A stretch of DNA of 64,000 nucleotides from Tribonema minus (lineage: Eukaryota > Sar > Xanthophyceae > Tribonematales > Tribonemataceae). Position 1 is the stretch's first letter. Each line of letters opens with the position of its first letter. A program made the position numbers and the translations under genes. Below, piece by piece: positions 21,815 through 31,957 of the stretch. Location: the NCBI GenBank assembly GCA_017506865.1, contig JAFCMP010000026.1, positions 310,001-374,000 of the forward strand, in the 5' to 3' direction. The notes under the pieces were generated by a model. That model searched no databases. It was not told the origin of the DNA and saw only the letters and a program-made list of their open reading frames with translations.

Positions 21815-21892
21815 CAGCTAGAGAGTCTGCAGGAAGTACTTGCCCTTTTCGTGGGCCGCGGAGTAGTGGATGAGGGTAGGGCACTTGGTTGA
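21737..21892. repeat. 78-bp tandem duplication of the kinase gene's end
   Basis: Unit 1 (21737-21814) encodes the last 25 residues and the stop of the kinase. Unit 2 (21815-21892) repeats it with about eight changes, including its own TGA in the same phase, so a read-through would add a second copy of the tail. Confidence 0.9.
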
Positions 21893-23971
21893 CAATGTGC
21901 CATGCTTGTGTCAAAGCACCAGATTCTAGCAGTGTTATGCACACCACCATAACTCACTCAGGCGCTGACACTGAATATACAGCTGCATGCTGACTCACAT
22001 TACCTTGTTGGTCTGTAACGTGCTTTGTTTGTCGACTGATATTCGGATGTATGGTGGTAGTTATAGCTGGTGGTCTCTCCTGCAGGTTGCACTCAAGAGC
22101 GCACAGGTAGCAAGCAGCAGGCTAGGCTGCGCTGTGCTACTTTTGTGTCGATATTGCTTGTGCGCTGGATGAGTGAGAGTCTGCAGCCAAATGGCAGGGC
22201 TTGAAGAAAAGGGTTTGTGCTGCATATTGTCATTGGTGTCGTATATTAATACACGCGGCTTGTCCCAGTATACTTATTTGTATGTGAGGATTCCGTTTTG
22301 CCAGTGTGGGCCCTACCTGTCTGGCGTTGCGCAGGAGCTTCAACAGCAAATACAAATGAATCGGCACGGTGTACCTGATCAGTACGTTCGTCACATTAAT
22401 AGGTGTGCTGCACAAATGCAAAGTCAAATGCGGCCTGCAGCGTTCAATTCCAGATCACGTACCAATGCCTCTTCCCCGGCGTGCCTTGTCTCACATGAGG
22501 TTGGTGGCCACCATCACAACGGCTGCCGCTGCTACTGTTGCTGCTGCCGTTGATGCCGGCGCCATTGTCAACACCATTGCGGCGGTGCCGCGGCCGCTTT
22601 TGCAGCCGAGCCTCCATCTCGTTCACCTAGTGGTACCCATCACTTTGAAGACAGCCATAAGATAGCGAGTGCATGCGAAGCTTTCACACGCAGAGCTCAT
22701 TGCAGCGTGAGACAGCATGATGCAGGCAAGTGCGAAAGCAGCTGCTGGAGGCGCTGCAGGTCGTGGTGTGGGGCTGTGGTTGTTGAGAGTGGGGGAAGAG
22801 TTTATTAAGGTTGGGGCTGCCATGCGCTCTGCCGCTGCCCCGGACACTGGTCAAGCATTGACATGGTTGTGGCTCCTGGCCCCATTTTCTGCCCGTCACA
22901 AGAATGCTCTTGAATCTCAAGCAATGCAACTTGTCTGCCAATCGGCGCTGCTGCGAGCCCCGTCGCTGCTGCCACTGCACGCAGCTCGGATCAGCCTGAT
23001 TTGACGCTAACCCAACCCTAACCCTATGTAAACAGTCACACTGTTGGAGCAGGCATTGAGTCGGTTCTGTTGAGATTTGCTGCATATCATGCAGCACCCT
23101 CTGGTTGGTCATTATGAATTTGTACAATTCATAATGTAGCTGGTCATACACCACATTGAATTTGTTTCAACCATGATACTAGTGCATTTCCACAAGCACA
23201 ATCAAAGAACGCCCAGTGTTGATTTGTCCACTGCTGGCTGACACTGCTGTGCTGGGGACAGGCTGTCGTTGCGCGTGTGGTCCTGGCATGACATCAGAAC
23301 CTCGCAATCGTACTAGTGACCCTATCATGTCCTCGCAAGTTGCTCTGACAAGCTTTCATCAGTGACAGCGCATTGTGTTGACTTAAAGCTGCTTCAAGTG
23401 AGTTGAGCTGCCTTGTGGTTTCATACAGTGCGCAGCTCAACATGCAACACCTCTTGTGAGCTGCTTGATGAGTGACTGAGCACTATGAACTAACCTAAGC
23501 GCTACGCCAACCTGGCAGGCGACGAGAGGCGCGCGGTCACAGACTCTGACAGTGTCGGTGGTGATGCACTGTCTAAGGGAGCGCTGATACATCTGTTCGA
23601 GAGCCGTCTACAGCTACTTTGTGGGCCGTGCTTGTGTCTGCATGCAGCACAGAGCCATCGAGCAGGTGTGCATTATACAACTTCAACTGAAGCCATCGTT
23701 ACATGTACTTTGCACAGGGCTCTGTAGCGTAAGATGTGCCATGCATCGCAGCGCCGACAGCTACTGGCTGCTGTGCTTTCGTTGTCAATACTGGTGTGAA
23801 GCCAGTGTTGGAAAGCATGAAATGTACATGCATGTCTGCCAATGTGTGCGCTGCATGGAACTTGAATGAACAGATCGTAGAGCTCTAGGCGACAAGGAGT
23901 GGTTACACTGAAAGTGCATCAGTGCTACTTCACCAGTGATGCGTCACTGAAGCCGTCGTACAACAAGCATG
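21893..23971. other. No firmly recognised gene
   Basis: A possible exon (ELQQQIQMNRHGVPDQY and onward) starts after an acceptor at about 22336, and an Ala/Thr-rich hydrophobic frame lies at 22498-22665; neither could be joined into a gene. A telomere-like tract (cccaaccctaaccctat) is at 23011-23027. The rest shows no structure that I recognise. Confidence 0.4.
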
Positions 23972-23982
23972 ATTGACACCAG
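23972..23982. repeat. Direct repeat flanking a MITE-like element (left)
   Basis: The word attgacaccag occurs here and at 24811-24821 around an 828-bp segment with similar inverted ends. Confidence 0.55.
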
Positions 23983-24810
23983 GGTTGTCACGAAACGTGC
24001 ATGTGACGAGAATATATGGCGTATATCCGTATAACGTATATATTGGCGTATGTGCGCGTAAACCGACGTACCTTCGTACATGATGGCGTATATGGAGGTG
24101 GTGCATGCCGCAAAATGCCGCTAAGCATGGCACCAATGCGCATCACTCCCCCACTGGCTGAGCGTCATGGCGTAGCAGCACAAACACATCAGCATGCCTT
24201 AGACATGCACAGATGCATGCTTTGCAGCAGATGATACGTTGGCATTACAGCATGATAGGCAGGCATCAGCACACAGCACCACGTGGCACAACTGCACTTA
24301 CCCACAAGGACTTCGTGGTGATGGGGCATGTACATATGCAACTGATTTGCACACAGCACAGAGCAAGCACAGAGCTACTTGGATTTTTTTGTGAACACTA
24401 GCACAAGTTATTTGTAGCCGATGTAGTGGCAACTGCATCCATCTACCCAGCAGAAGAATCTTTGTCGAGTTTAACTTCAAGCTGTAACGCTTTTCAACTA
24501 TCCTCCGCATTGCATTGCAGCTTCTCTGCCCTCAAGCGAGCTACTGGACGACTTGCCGTGGTTGTGGCAAGCTTATCAGCACATCATGGATGCTTGATTA
24601 CCGTGTCAGTCTGCCAGACACAGATCAGTGCTCGCCCCAGAGTCGCTCGCGTGAATCACTACAACGGGCCTTGCAAATGCTCGTGCGGAAGGAAGCACGA
24701 CGAGCTGGACGCAACGTAGATGGCGGCGTAAACAGCTTGCAGATGTTCGCCGTAAAATACGTATATATTATATACGCCGTAATATACACGTACGGACTTT
24801 CGCGTCCCTA
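23983..24810. mobile_element. Candidate non-autonomous DNA transposon (MITE-like)
   Basis: The left end (tgtcacgaaacgtgcatgtg) and the reverse complement of the right end (agggacgcgaaagtccgtac) are alike, and each is followed by AT-rich cgtatat/ggcgtat words in inverted arrangement (24013-24080 and 24755-24795). An 11-bp direct repeat flanks the segment. A target duplication of 9-11 bp would fit Mutator-like elements. No transposase was found inside; the open frames are short. The imperfect terminal match keeps this tentative. Confidence 0.5.
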
Positions 24811-24821
24811 ATTGACACCAG
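24811..24821. repeat. Direct repeat flanking a MITE-like element (right)
   Basis: This is the second copy of attgacaccag. Confidence 0.55.
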
Positions 24822-25537
24822 CTCATGACACTGGATTGGCTTGAGAGTTGGAAGTTGCCATGAGTGACCTGTTCGTGTACAATGAGCGTATTTGGTTATG
24901 GGAATAGGCTGTTCGCTGGCAGATGAAAGTGGGCAGCACTTTGGCGCCATGTCCGACCTGGCGGCTGCAGACCCATCAAGTGTTGAAGCATCCACTGCGT
25001 GACCCAATCCCACTTCTTCAAGTTGGCGGCTGGCGCTGTCTGAGTAGTGGGAATGGTGCGCAGGCATTACGAGGTTGGAATTGCAAGAAACAAGACCTGA
25101 CCCAAATGTGTGAACCCTTCGATGGACTTCTGCTCAATTCTGAGAACACACATAACATGAACATGCCAAGAAACAAGAAATGAAGCAAAAATATTCTTCC
25201 AATCCGCAGGGTTATGAGATGCTCAATATTGAGCTTGCACTTGAATATTAACCTCAATAGTGTCTGTTAATTATGGAAGTTCAGCTCCAAATTGTAGTTT
25301 GAAAACTGCTCAGGGCTCATCACAGCATTTTAACCAACTTAAACACCAGTGCCTTCACCTCACAACCCCAACATCATCAGCAGCAGCGAAAGCTGGCAAG
25401 GTTCAAGCAGACTTGGCCAATGTGCTTTTATGCTTAGTCCTGGTTTGGATCTTAAGTCCTGCTTTGCCGAATTCCAACCTTACGGCAGGCAAGGCACCAT
25501 GCTGTAAAGCAGTAACCTGAATAAGCTCTCGGAGATG

Positions 25538-26295
25538 TCAGGCGCGCGCATCGCTCTGCAAATCGAGCCCTTGCCCCGCCAGCACCTGCTTCTCTGTGCA
25601 GCCATGCCTCCACAAAGCTGCTGTCAGAATTGCCCACGGGCAATTACAGCAACACAACTCCGCAGTTATGATTTCATCCGTATCCCACAACAGCTGAACG
25701 CCCAACTGCTGCAGTAATTCCTGCTCGTGGTCTGTCACCACATGCCCCCTGCTAGGCAGCGCGTGACCTGGTTAGGTGTACCTCCAGCCTCACTTTCGCA
25801 GAGTGCTGTTTGAGCACCACCACCGCCTGTATGTCATCCTCAGTCAGCGTGCAGCGCACTGCTGCGGACATTGGCATCCTCCACTGGCATGTAGGCACCT
25901 ATCCTCCTGACACAGTGTGCGCATGCTGCGCTGCCGCCTGCTGAAAAATGGCGGCGTTGACCGCGTTGCGATCGGCAGGGTCGAGAGTGGGGTCGCTCGT
26001 CATGTATGCAATGAGAGCGGCAGCGGCGGTGGCATTCTTGTCGGCGGACATGTTCTTTGAGCGTGAGCCACATAATAAACCATCAGCATCAGACGCGACT
26101 GTTCCTGTGTACGGCATGCCACGTGCAAGCACATATCATATCCCGTATGGGTACTACACTGAACGCCAACTGCCCAAAGATCTTGTCGATCGCAGACTTG
26201 AAGTCCCCACAATCAACATGCCCTTCCTGCAGACATACCCAGCACATTTCAAACCCTCGCGTAACAAGTCCGCACAAACAGGCGCTCGGTCGCAA
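25538..26295 (-). CDS. Possible multi-exon minus-strand gene of unknown function
   Basis: Three minus-strand frames in series look more protein-like than their surroundings. At 26089-26295 there is a Cys-containing stretch (CWVCLQEGHVDCGDFKSA). At 25899-26064 an ATG-initiated, GC-rich frame encodes MSADKNATAAAALIAYM followed by a helical stretch. At 25538-25741 another frame begins VTDHEQELLQQLGVQLLW. They could be exons of one gene, but splice sites joining them in frame could not be fixed. No domain was recognised. Confidence 0.3.
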
Positions 26296-26469
26296 CGTGA
26301 TTGTCGTTGAGCTGCTATTATGCGTGCCACGGCCTCACGCCAATCCGCACCTTGGCGTTCTTCGATTGGGCTACAGTCTAGCCTTTAATACAGGCATAAA
26401 AGGCGTCAAGCTGGTAAGAAGCAAGCTAGCCTGCATTTGCCTGAAACGCGCATTGTAACTGGCAGCATT

Positions 26470-26930
26470 GCAGCAGCCGCGGTTGCGGGTGCTGTTGGCT
26501 CAGTGAGCGCATGTCTCGTCTGGCACTTTAACATGCGAGCTGTCATGATTGACGGTCGCCGCTGATGAACGCGCAGCCTGCGCAAGCGCCATGCTGGTAA
26601 TTTGTGAAGACTACATGTGTCTGTAGCTTGTGTGGCAGCTGGCGGCGGCGCTCGCGCTCAGCTCAGCGGTTGTCCTGTCTGGCCCTTTAACCCTCGAGAA
26701 CAGTGGTCGCCGCTGGTGAACGCGCAGCCTGCGCAAGTGCCAAGCTGGGAGTGCATACGTCCTACATGTGTCTGTAACTTGCGGGCAGGTGGCAGCCTCA
26801 CGGACGCTCTGGGCGGGTGCTTGTCTGCCCTGATACTTCGCCGCGCGAGCTGTCAAAACCGCCAGTCGTTGCTGGTAAACACGCAGCCTGCGCAAGCGAA
26901 AAGCTATACATACACATGTACCAACTAGTT
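26470..26930 (+). repeat. Three tandem, exon-like units of about 150 bp
   Basis: The word acgcgcagcctgcgcaag recurs at about 26569, 26720 and (as acacgcagcctgcgcaag) 26879. Before each copy is an Ala-rich hydrophobic frame preceded by a cag acceptor (first unit: AAAVAGAVGSVSACLVWHF). The array looks like triplication of an exon encoding a membrane-type helix together with its flanking intron sequence. Confidence 0.6.
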
Positions 26931-27170
26931 CAGGAACTGTGCCAGTTTCGTACATTGTCACGTGCCCTAGGGACAGGCGCGCTTTGGTGACTGCAAGTGT
27001 ACGTGGGCGCTCGGTGGATGTTACCTAGGGCTTGACCCCCGCGCTAACCCAACTGTTTTGGCCCAGCGGGCTGAAATGTGGGGTTCAGCAGGCAGGGTCA
27101 TGCTTAGGGCAAGGATTACCGACCGCAGTCACTGCGAGCATCATGAGCAACAAACCATGCTCGCGGCAAC

Positions 27171-27233
27171 GGACGCGTGGCCTATGGAGGCGGCGTCCGC
27201 ACGACGCAGCGCGATGCGCTCGCCGCCATCAAG
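27171..27233 (+). CDS. Exon left of gypsy B (plus-strand host gene)
   Basis: A frame reading NGRVAYGGGVRTTQRDALAAIK ends in a complete codon at a consensus donor (AAG|GTAACA, 27233/27234). The start of the exon is uncertain. It pairs in phase with the exon at 37125-37253, which would make a single intron of about 9.9 kb holding gypsy B. The pairing is inferred from phase, strand and Arg/Ala-rich character only. Confidence 0.35.
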
Positions 27234-27287
27234 GTAACACAGAGCTACTTGATAGGCATGTAAAACTACACCGCTCATGGCGCTAAG

Positions 27288-27632
27288 CAGATAAGATTAC
27301 TAGGTTGCAGTACCTGGCATGGAGCTTGAAGATGAGGTGCCAGCCAGGGGCTTGAGGGTGCGGAAGAAGAAGGAGACGAGGGCAGCAGCCAGGAGAAGGC
27401 AGAGGAAGAGCGCTAGCCAGGCTGGGGCCAAGGTTGTTGGCATTAGATGCCGTGTTGTGTGCACTGCTACTGAAAACTCGAGAGAGCCTCGCATGACTCT
27501 CCACAAACATCAACCAGGGGTATGTATGTATCTCCTGGCCCCTTATGCATACATACCTTCAGATCTGTAACCGAATTGTGTGGCTTGGGGTCACTCATCC
27601 CGCACTACAGCGTCCCCAACTAGAAATGTCAA
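27288..27632 (-). repeat. Gypsy B 3' LTR
   Basis: This is the 345-bp repeat matching 36778-37122 with about 98% identity. On the minus strand it follows a run of purines ending in six G. It begins TTGACAT and ends CTTATCTG. Confidence 0.88.
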
Positions 27633-27645
27633 CCCCCCGTTTTTA
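27633..27645 (-). promoter_or_regulatory. Gypsy B polypurine tract
   Basis: On the minus strand the sequence aaaaacgggggg lies directly before the 3' LTR, in the position of the plus-strand primer for reverse transcription. Confidence 0.7.
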
Positions 27646-27869
27646 CAAAGAGCGCAGCGTCACGTGGCGCGCAGCTTCTGTTGTATGAGGGTTGTGCTTG
27701 GCCTCTTGAGACTCCGCCTTGTCCGAGCATGGTATATATGGCTCTGCAGTGATAGATGCGGCCGCATTGGGTCTCCTTAAAAACCGAGCGGGTAAACCTG
27801 CTATTCAGGGGAAACCCCGCCGGAAAAAGAGTTCCCGCACGAGTCAGCCATCCTGCGAAGTACAGTCTG

Positions 27870-28588
27870 TCAGAGCCGGTACCACAACGCACCATGACCT
27901 TCAGGTGCATACTTAGTGGCGTTGTAGCGGTGGGTGTGCAAGCGCAAAACTCGCGGCTTGACTTCCTTATCAAACTGTACCTTGTAGTGTCCGGCACGCA
28001 CGTGGTCAATATCGCTCGGGGGAAGGATTGTGCCTTGGCTCCATCCCGTAGCAAACATTACACGTATTCTGGTGCCGACATTATTCAGCTCAAGGTCAAT
28101 TGGCATTTGGGGCCGAGCTACATTTATTGCTTGGGCGTGCTCATGCTCCAATGCTTCTTGTTGATGGTGCTGTGACAGCTGAGGGGAGTCACCCTTAGCC
28201 CTCTGTACTCTAGCTAGTCTTATGGCTTTATCCAGCTGATGATGGCTGAGATTTTCCCAAGAACCATCAGAGTAACGTATTCTCCACTTTGGCGCACAGT
28301 ACCCCCGAACTTCTCCCCAGATATAATTGGGCGGTCCGTTGTTGTATTGGGGGTCTGTGTCCGTTGCTACCTCTGTGCCGATAGGGTAGAGCTTTCTTGC
28401 CTCATCAGCCGGAAGGCTCTTTCTGCTCTTCACGGGAGGACGTTTGGCATACCTCGGCAACTGATCTTTGTGCCGCAATTCATATAAAGCATGGAAGGTG
28501 TCTAGTTCAGATGGCTTTACCAAGCCTCTCATATCGTCTTCAGATACCCATCCTTTCAGTTCACCATCCCGCCCTTTGATTCTGTACA
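27870..28588 (-). CDS. Gypsy B chromodomain end and Tudor-like C-terminal modules
   Basis: This is the 3' part of the gypsy B pol frame, cut off from the integrase by non-LTR copy b. It starts with YRIKGRDGELKGWVSEDDM, the second half of a chromodomain whose first half (LDSIVDRRIAANDQREY) lies at about 31955-32010. After about residue 70 comes a small beta-rich module (YPIGTEVATDTDPQY, then WGEVRGYCAPKWRIRYSDG and LSHHQLDKAI), which resembles a Tudor-like fold. A similar second unit (VGTRIRVMFATGWSQGTI) follows. Such modules read chromatin and probably steer integration; that role is inferred. Its stop is at 27870-27872. Confidence 0.65.
28583..28588. repeat. Target duplication of non-LTR copy b (left)
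   Basis: ctgtac, repeated at 31952-31957. Removing the insertion plus one copy joins the gypsy B chromodomain in frame. Confidence 0.8.
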
Positions 28589-28671
28589 TATGGACTTGTA
28601 TTTATAAAGGCCCAAGGGAGGCCGGGTTGCCTATGCAATGATTATCGAAAAGCTTGCGTCAACACAGCAGC

Positions 28672-29205
28672 CTAGTCTGTGCTGTGTCCTAGGAGCTTGG
28701 ATACCGGCGCTGCACCACAGCCCAGCATTCGCGCTCCGCGTGTGTACGCCATGACGCGCTCCGCCAACTCCCGCGCCAGCGACATGCTCAGCTCAATGAG
28801 GATCTGACGCTTAGCTAACCCGGCCTTGCGTAACACATCTGCCTTCCCCCCCCCTGAGCACAGTGCTGAATGCATTGCCAACTCCTTGACAAAAAGTCCT
28901 GTCTGCTTGCCCAGCCGTCCGTATGACTCCTGCACGAATGGCACAAAAGCCCAAGATGACGTCAAGGTGCCGGTGTGGTGCTTGACCTTCGCGTCCTCCC
29001 CCACCCCAGCAGCATAGCCGTCCGTGTTCGAGGCATTTGGTTTGCCTGTCAGGTACGAGCTCGCTGCGGGCGCGCGCACACTTGTGTCTAGCACTATTCC
29101 CTTGTTACGGTATGCACTGCTAAAGTGCAGACACGGTGACCCTGGGTCAATGACTGTGTCCGCCCGATACCCCGGTACCTTGAAGAGCGTCCTCATTGCG
29201 GACAA
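28672..29205 (-). CDS. Restriction-like endonuclease domain of non-LTR copy b
   Basis: This frame follows the reverse transcriptase after a one-base shift near 29190-29200. Near the start it reads GYRADTVIDPG and, after a spacer, NKGIVLDTSVRAP. The Arg-x-Asp plus Lys-Gly-x-x-x-Asp pattern fits the PD-(D/E)xK fold of site-specific non-LTR elements, which nicks target DNA to prime reverse transcription. Further conserved blocks are SSWAFVPFVQESYGRLGKQ and ILIELSMSLARELAERVM, found in every copy in this window and in the second lineage at 62352-62873. The stop (TAG) lies within the conserved 3' sequence about 80 bp from the element's end. Confidence 0.72.
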   Translation of the reverse strand: MSAMRTLFKVPGYRADTVIDPGSPCLHFSSAYRNKGIVLDTSVRAPAASSYLTGKPNASNTDGYAAGVGEDAKVKHHTGTLTSSWAFVPFVQESYGRLGKQTGLFVKELAMHSALCSGGGKADVLRKAGLAKRQILIELSMSLARELAERVMAYTRGARMLGCGAAPVSKLLGHSTD

Positions 29206-31951
29206 TAGAGACTTGGTGCTGTCTCAAGATGCGCTGCAGGCACCGCTTTTGGGCAGTGTGTGTCGCGTTGTGCCCCCGTATGTGCTGGCTGGGGCAGCTG
29301 ATCGCATGCGCGGAGGTGGGGCTCACGTCACTGCACCGCCATGGGCACACCTCGCCCTGTATGCCCCACCCGTCTATGAAGATCGCAACCAAAATCATCG
29401 TGGCTGCTGCCATACTGGACATGGGCGCCGCACCCGGGCGATCATTGGCAGTGGGTGGCACGCTCACCCACGCCATTGCCCCGGACGCACGCTGGCTGCG
29501 CAGCTGCGCCAGGACCCGCGCGCTAGCCTGTTGGCGGCGGCGGCTGGTGTCGCGTGAGTCACCAATAGGTGCAGCCTGCGTCAGCTTGCCCTCGGCACCA
29601 GCCGAGGCAGCCTCCAGGTCCTTCACCAGGCAATCCTCGTATTGGCGTCGAAGAACATTTGAAAGGCCGGCCTGTAGTCCGTGTGTGAAGTGACCGCGCC
29701 GGCGGCGGGGCACTACCTTCCTGCAGATCTCGTCAGCATAGGCCTCCCAGTCGTCGTCGTCGTCCTCCTGCCCGCCGCTGCAGTTGCTTTCTTCCGCACT
29801 TGTTTGTGTCGACGCTGCGGCCGTCGTATCTGCTGCCCACCGTAGCAACGATGCTGGGAGCTGCTCGGCCACAGCTGCGCGTGATTTTTCGCCGCCATCA
29901 GCTGTCAGCGCTCGTGTAGAGCATCGCACGGCCTCGATGATTGGCGGCAGTCCCTGGTCCTCGCGAATTGCGCATGAGTGCTGCGCGAACCAGGTGACTG
30001 CGCCGTGTTCGTCAGTACCGAGCCTCAGGGCCCCTGCTGCCACAGTTGCATGAATTATTGCTGGCCGCAGTGTTGTGCATGCCTGGGCCGTGTATGCGGC
30101 TGGTGCCAGTAGCCCCAAAAGCGGCATGCCCAGACCGCCTCGTCGCTCCGGCAACCGTGATGCCCGCAGCGGCACTGCGATGTCCGTGAGTTCTGGCGGG
30201 CCCAAGCGCGGCAATACCAGCACGCTGCTACTGCTGGCTTCTTCATTGTCACCAGCAGTGCAGGCGGCCAGCAGGTGTGACTTCATGGCTGCGGCGGTAG
30301 CGCAGCCGTGCAGGTGCAGCATGCGTTCGAGCGTCCATGCACAGAACCCGTCAAACGCGTGCAACCATGTCTCACTCAAAGCCGTGTCAACGACCCGAGC
30401 TAAGAAGCCCATGCGCTTCGTCAGTGACCTGCGCAGAATGAACTGTGCTGCCTGTAGGTGATGCCGCGCCATTCCAGCCAGCTGCCACGACAATCGCCAC
30501 GTCCCTGCGTCAACAAGATGCTTGCTCATGGCAGCATGCACATAGGCTGGGTGCCCTACCGGTACCCCGACCGATGTAAAGCCCTGACTGGACTCGGGCA
30601 TGGTGGCGTCCACAAACAGTATGTCAAGGGCACGCAGGCGTGCTCTGGCCGCTTCATCAAACACTGTGCCGCGCATGGCGATGGCCAGCGACTTGTCTGG
30701 TCGAACGCGTAAGCCCCCTGCCGCCAGCCGGCGGATCACCTCTGCCACCCCAGCGGCTGCTGCATCGTCGAAATAGGCAGCTTGCAGCACGTTGAGGTCA
30801 TCCAGGAAAGCGCAGTGCGGGGCTGGCATTTCCGCTGTGCTGTGGCCGTAGGCCGGCATACTGCCGGGCGTCGCATTCACTCCGTCAGGGTAGAAGAGTA
30901 GGAAGGCCGCTCCCACTGCAAAGTATAGCGGCCCTAGAGGGTCCCCTTGCTGGCACCCTAGGTGGGAGCAGATAATGCGAGCTTCGCCGTTCACCTCCAC
31001 TCGCATCTCTGGGGCAGTGTCACCACAGTATACGGACTCAAAGTGCGGGAGCAGCTCCGGACAGAAGAGCATAAGCCCCCGCACAATGGCGGCGCGATCC
31101 ACACTGTTAAATGCGTTCTCACAGTCCAGCTGGATTGTGGTGCCATACAGCTCGTGCCACACGCGCGCGCGCGCTGCCACATGCTCGACGCCAGACCGAT
31201 ATCCTACGCCAAACTGCGACATAGAGGCCAGCAGCCCCGATATCTTGCCCTTGACGCTCCGTGCCGCTGTGGACCCGAGGAGTCTGCGCCAGACACTGGA
31301 GCAGGAGATCGGACGCCGCTTCTGTCCTATGCCTGAGAGGGCCGCGGCGCGGAGAAGCCGTTGCGATTGCTCCGGCAGCAGTTCAGGCTCAACAAGCAGC
31401 GTCGTGAACACCTTGGCCAGGTGATGGGCGAAAGCCGGTTCCATCACATCTGATTCTGAATCTGATTCACCAGCTAGTCCTGGCGAGGCACTGTCCACGG
31501 GGCGGGTAGCTGCTTTCACTGGTGCACCAGGCCCAGCAGTTATCAAGAGGTGTTCATAGCGTAGGTCGTCCAGCCCTCCTGCCTTTCCCGCCCCTGCTGC
31601 GGACAAGGTCGACAGGATGTCTGTTGCCTCCACCTCGAGGCGCCGTCCGGCTGCGCTGGCAGCATCGGATTCCTCAGGCCTATCGCTGTGATCATGCGCC
31701 TGGCCCGATTCGAAGACAGGACTGCCGCCGCCAGCAGGCCTGGCGGTCGCTGCCACCCCTGCGCTGTGCAAGCAGTGCCGCCGGGCGTCGCGTACCAGGC
31801 CGCGCACTTGCTCCATTGCCGTATCGGCTACCCCCGGCCGGGTGCCAGTTTCAGGGTGCTTTGCTGCCAGCACCTGTGCAGTGACCTCGTCTCTTGGGGC
31901 GCATGCTTCACGCGCCTCTAGTCGTGCGGCGGCCAGGCCTACCCCCCGTCG
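29147..31951 (-). CDS. Reverse transcriptase of non-LTR copy b
   Basis: The frame is open from the 5' junction to the stop at 29147-29149. Counting from 31873, motifs are RRPIS near 187, QLDCENAFNSVDR with the catalytic Asp at 250, QQGDPLGPLYF near 308, and FLDDLNVL at 356-359 as the FxDD version of the YxDD active site, followed by LRVRPDKS. A thumb-like helical region follows, then an acidic linker and a zinc-knuckle-like region with spaced Cys/His (CPWRC through AHAISC and RGHNATHTAQKRCL), usual just before the endonuclease. The N-terminal DNA-binding fingers expected of R2-like proteins are absent through truncation. Apart from the shift into the endonuclease, the frame has no internal stop. 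Confidence 0.8.
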   Translation of the reverse strand, partial: RRGVGLAAARLEAREACAPRDEVTAQVLAAKHPETGTRPGVADTAMEQVRGLVRDARRHCLHSAGVAATARPAGGGSPVFESGQAHDHSDRPEESDAASAAGRRLEVEATDILSTLSAAGAGKAGGLDDLRYEHLLITAGPGAPVKAATRPVDSASPGLAGESDSESDVMEPAFAHHLAKVFTTLLVEPELLPEQSQRLLRAAALSGIGQKRRPISCSSVWRRLLGSTAARSVKGKISGLLASMSQFGVGYRSGVEHVAARARVWHELYGTTIQLDCENAFNSVDRAAIVRGLMLFCPELLPHFESVYCGDTAPEMRVEVNGEARIICSHLGCQQGDPLGPLYFAVGAAFLLFYPDGVNATPGSMPAYGHSTAEMPAPHCAFLDDLNVLQAAYFDDAAAAGVAEVIRRLAAGGLRVRPDKSLAIAMRGTVFDEAARARLRALDILFVDATMPESSQGFTSVGVPVGHPAYVHAAMSKHLVDAGTWRLSWQLAGMARHHLQAAQFILRRSLTKRMGFLARVVDTALSETWLHAFDGFCAWTLERMLHLHGCATAAAMKSHLLAACTAGDNEEASSSSVLVLPRLGPPELTDIAVPLRASRLPERRGGLGMPLLGLLAPAAYTAQACTTLRPAIIHATVAAGALRLGTDEHGAVTWFAQHSCAIREDQGLPPIIEAVRCSTRALTADGGEKSRAAVAEQLPASLLRWAADTTAAASTQTSAEESNCSGGQEDDDDDWEAYADEICRKVVPRRRRGHFTHGLQAGLSNVLRRQYEDCLVKDLEAASAGAEGKLTQAAPIGDSRDTSRRRQQASARVLAQLRSQRASGAMAWVSVPPTANDRPGAAPMSSMAAATMILVAIFIDGWGIQGEVCPWRCSDVSPTSAHAISCPSQHIRGHNATHTAQKRCLQRILRQHQVSIVRNEDALQGTGVSGGHSH

Positions 31952-31957
31952 CTGTAC
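31952..31957. repeat. Target duplication of non-LTR copy b (right)
   Basis: This is the second ctgtac, at the 5' junction of the insertion. Confidence 0.8.

Larger units (their letters stand above)
28589..31951 (-). mobile_element. Non-LTR retroelement with restriction-like endonuclease, copy b (longest copy)
   Basis: This 3.36-kb insertion lies in the chromodomain codons of gypsy B and is flanked by the 6-bp duplication ctgtac (28583-28588 and 31952-31957). It encodes a reverse transcriptase followed by a C-terminal PD-(D/E)xK-type endonuclease, the layout of R2/NeSL-like elements. It ends in the family's 3' terminus (TATGGACTTGTATTTATAAA on the plus strand). It has no ATG-initiated N-terminus, so it is 5' truncated, and one frameshift separates the two domains. 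Confidence 0.85.
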
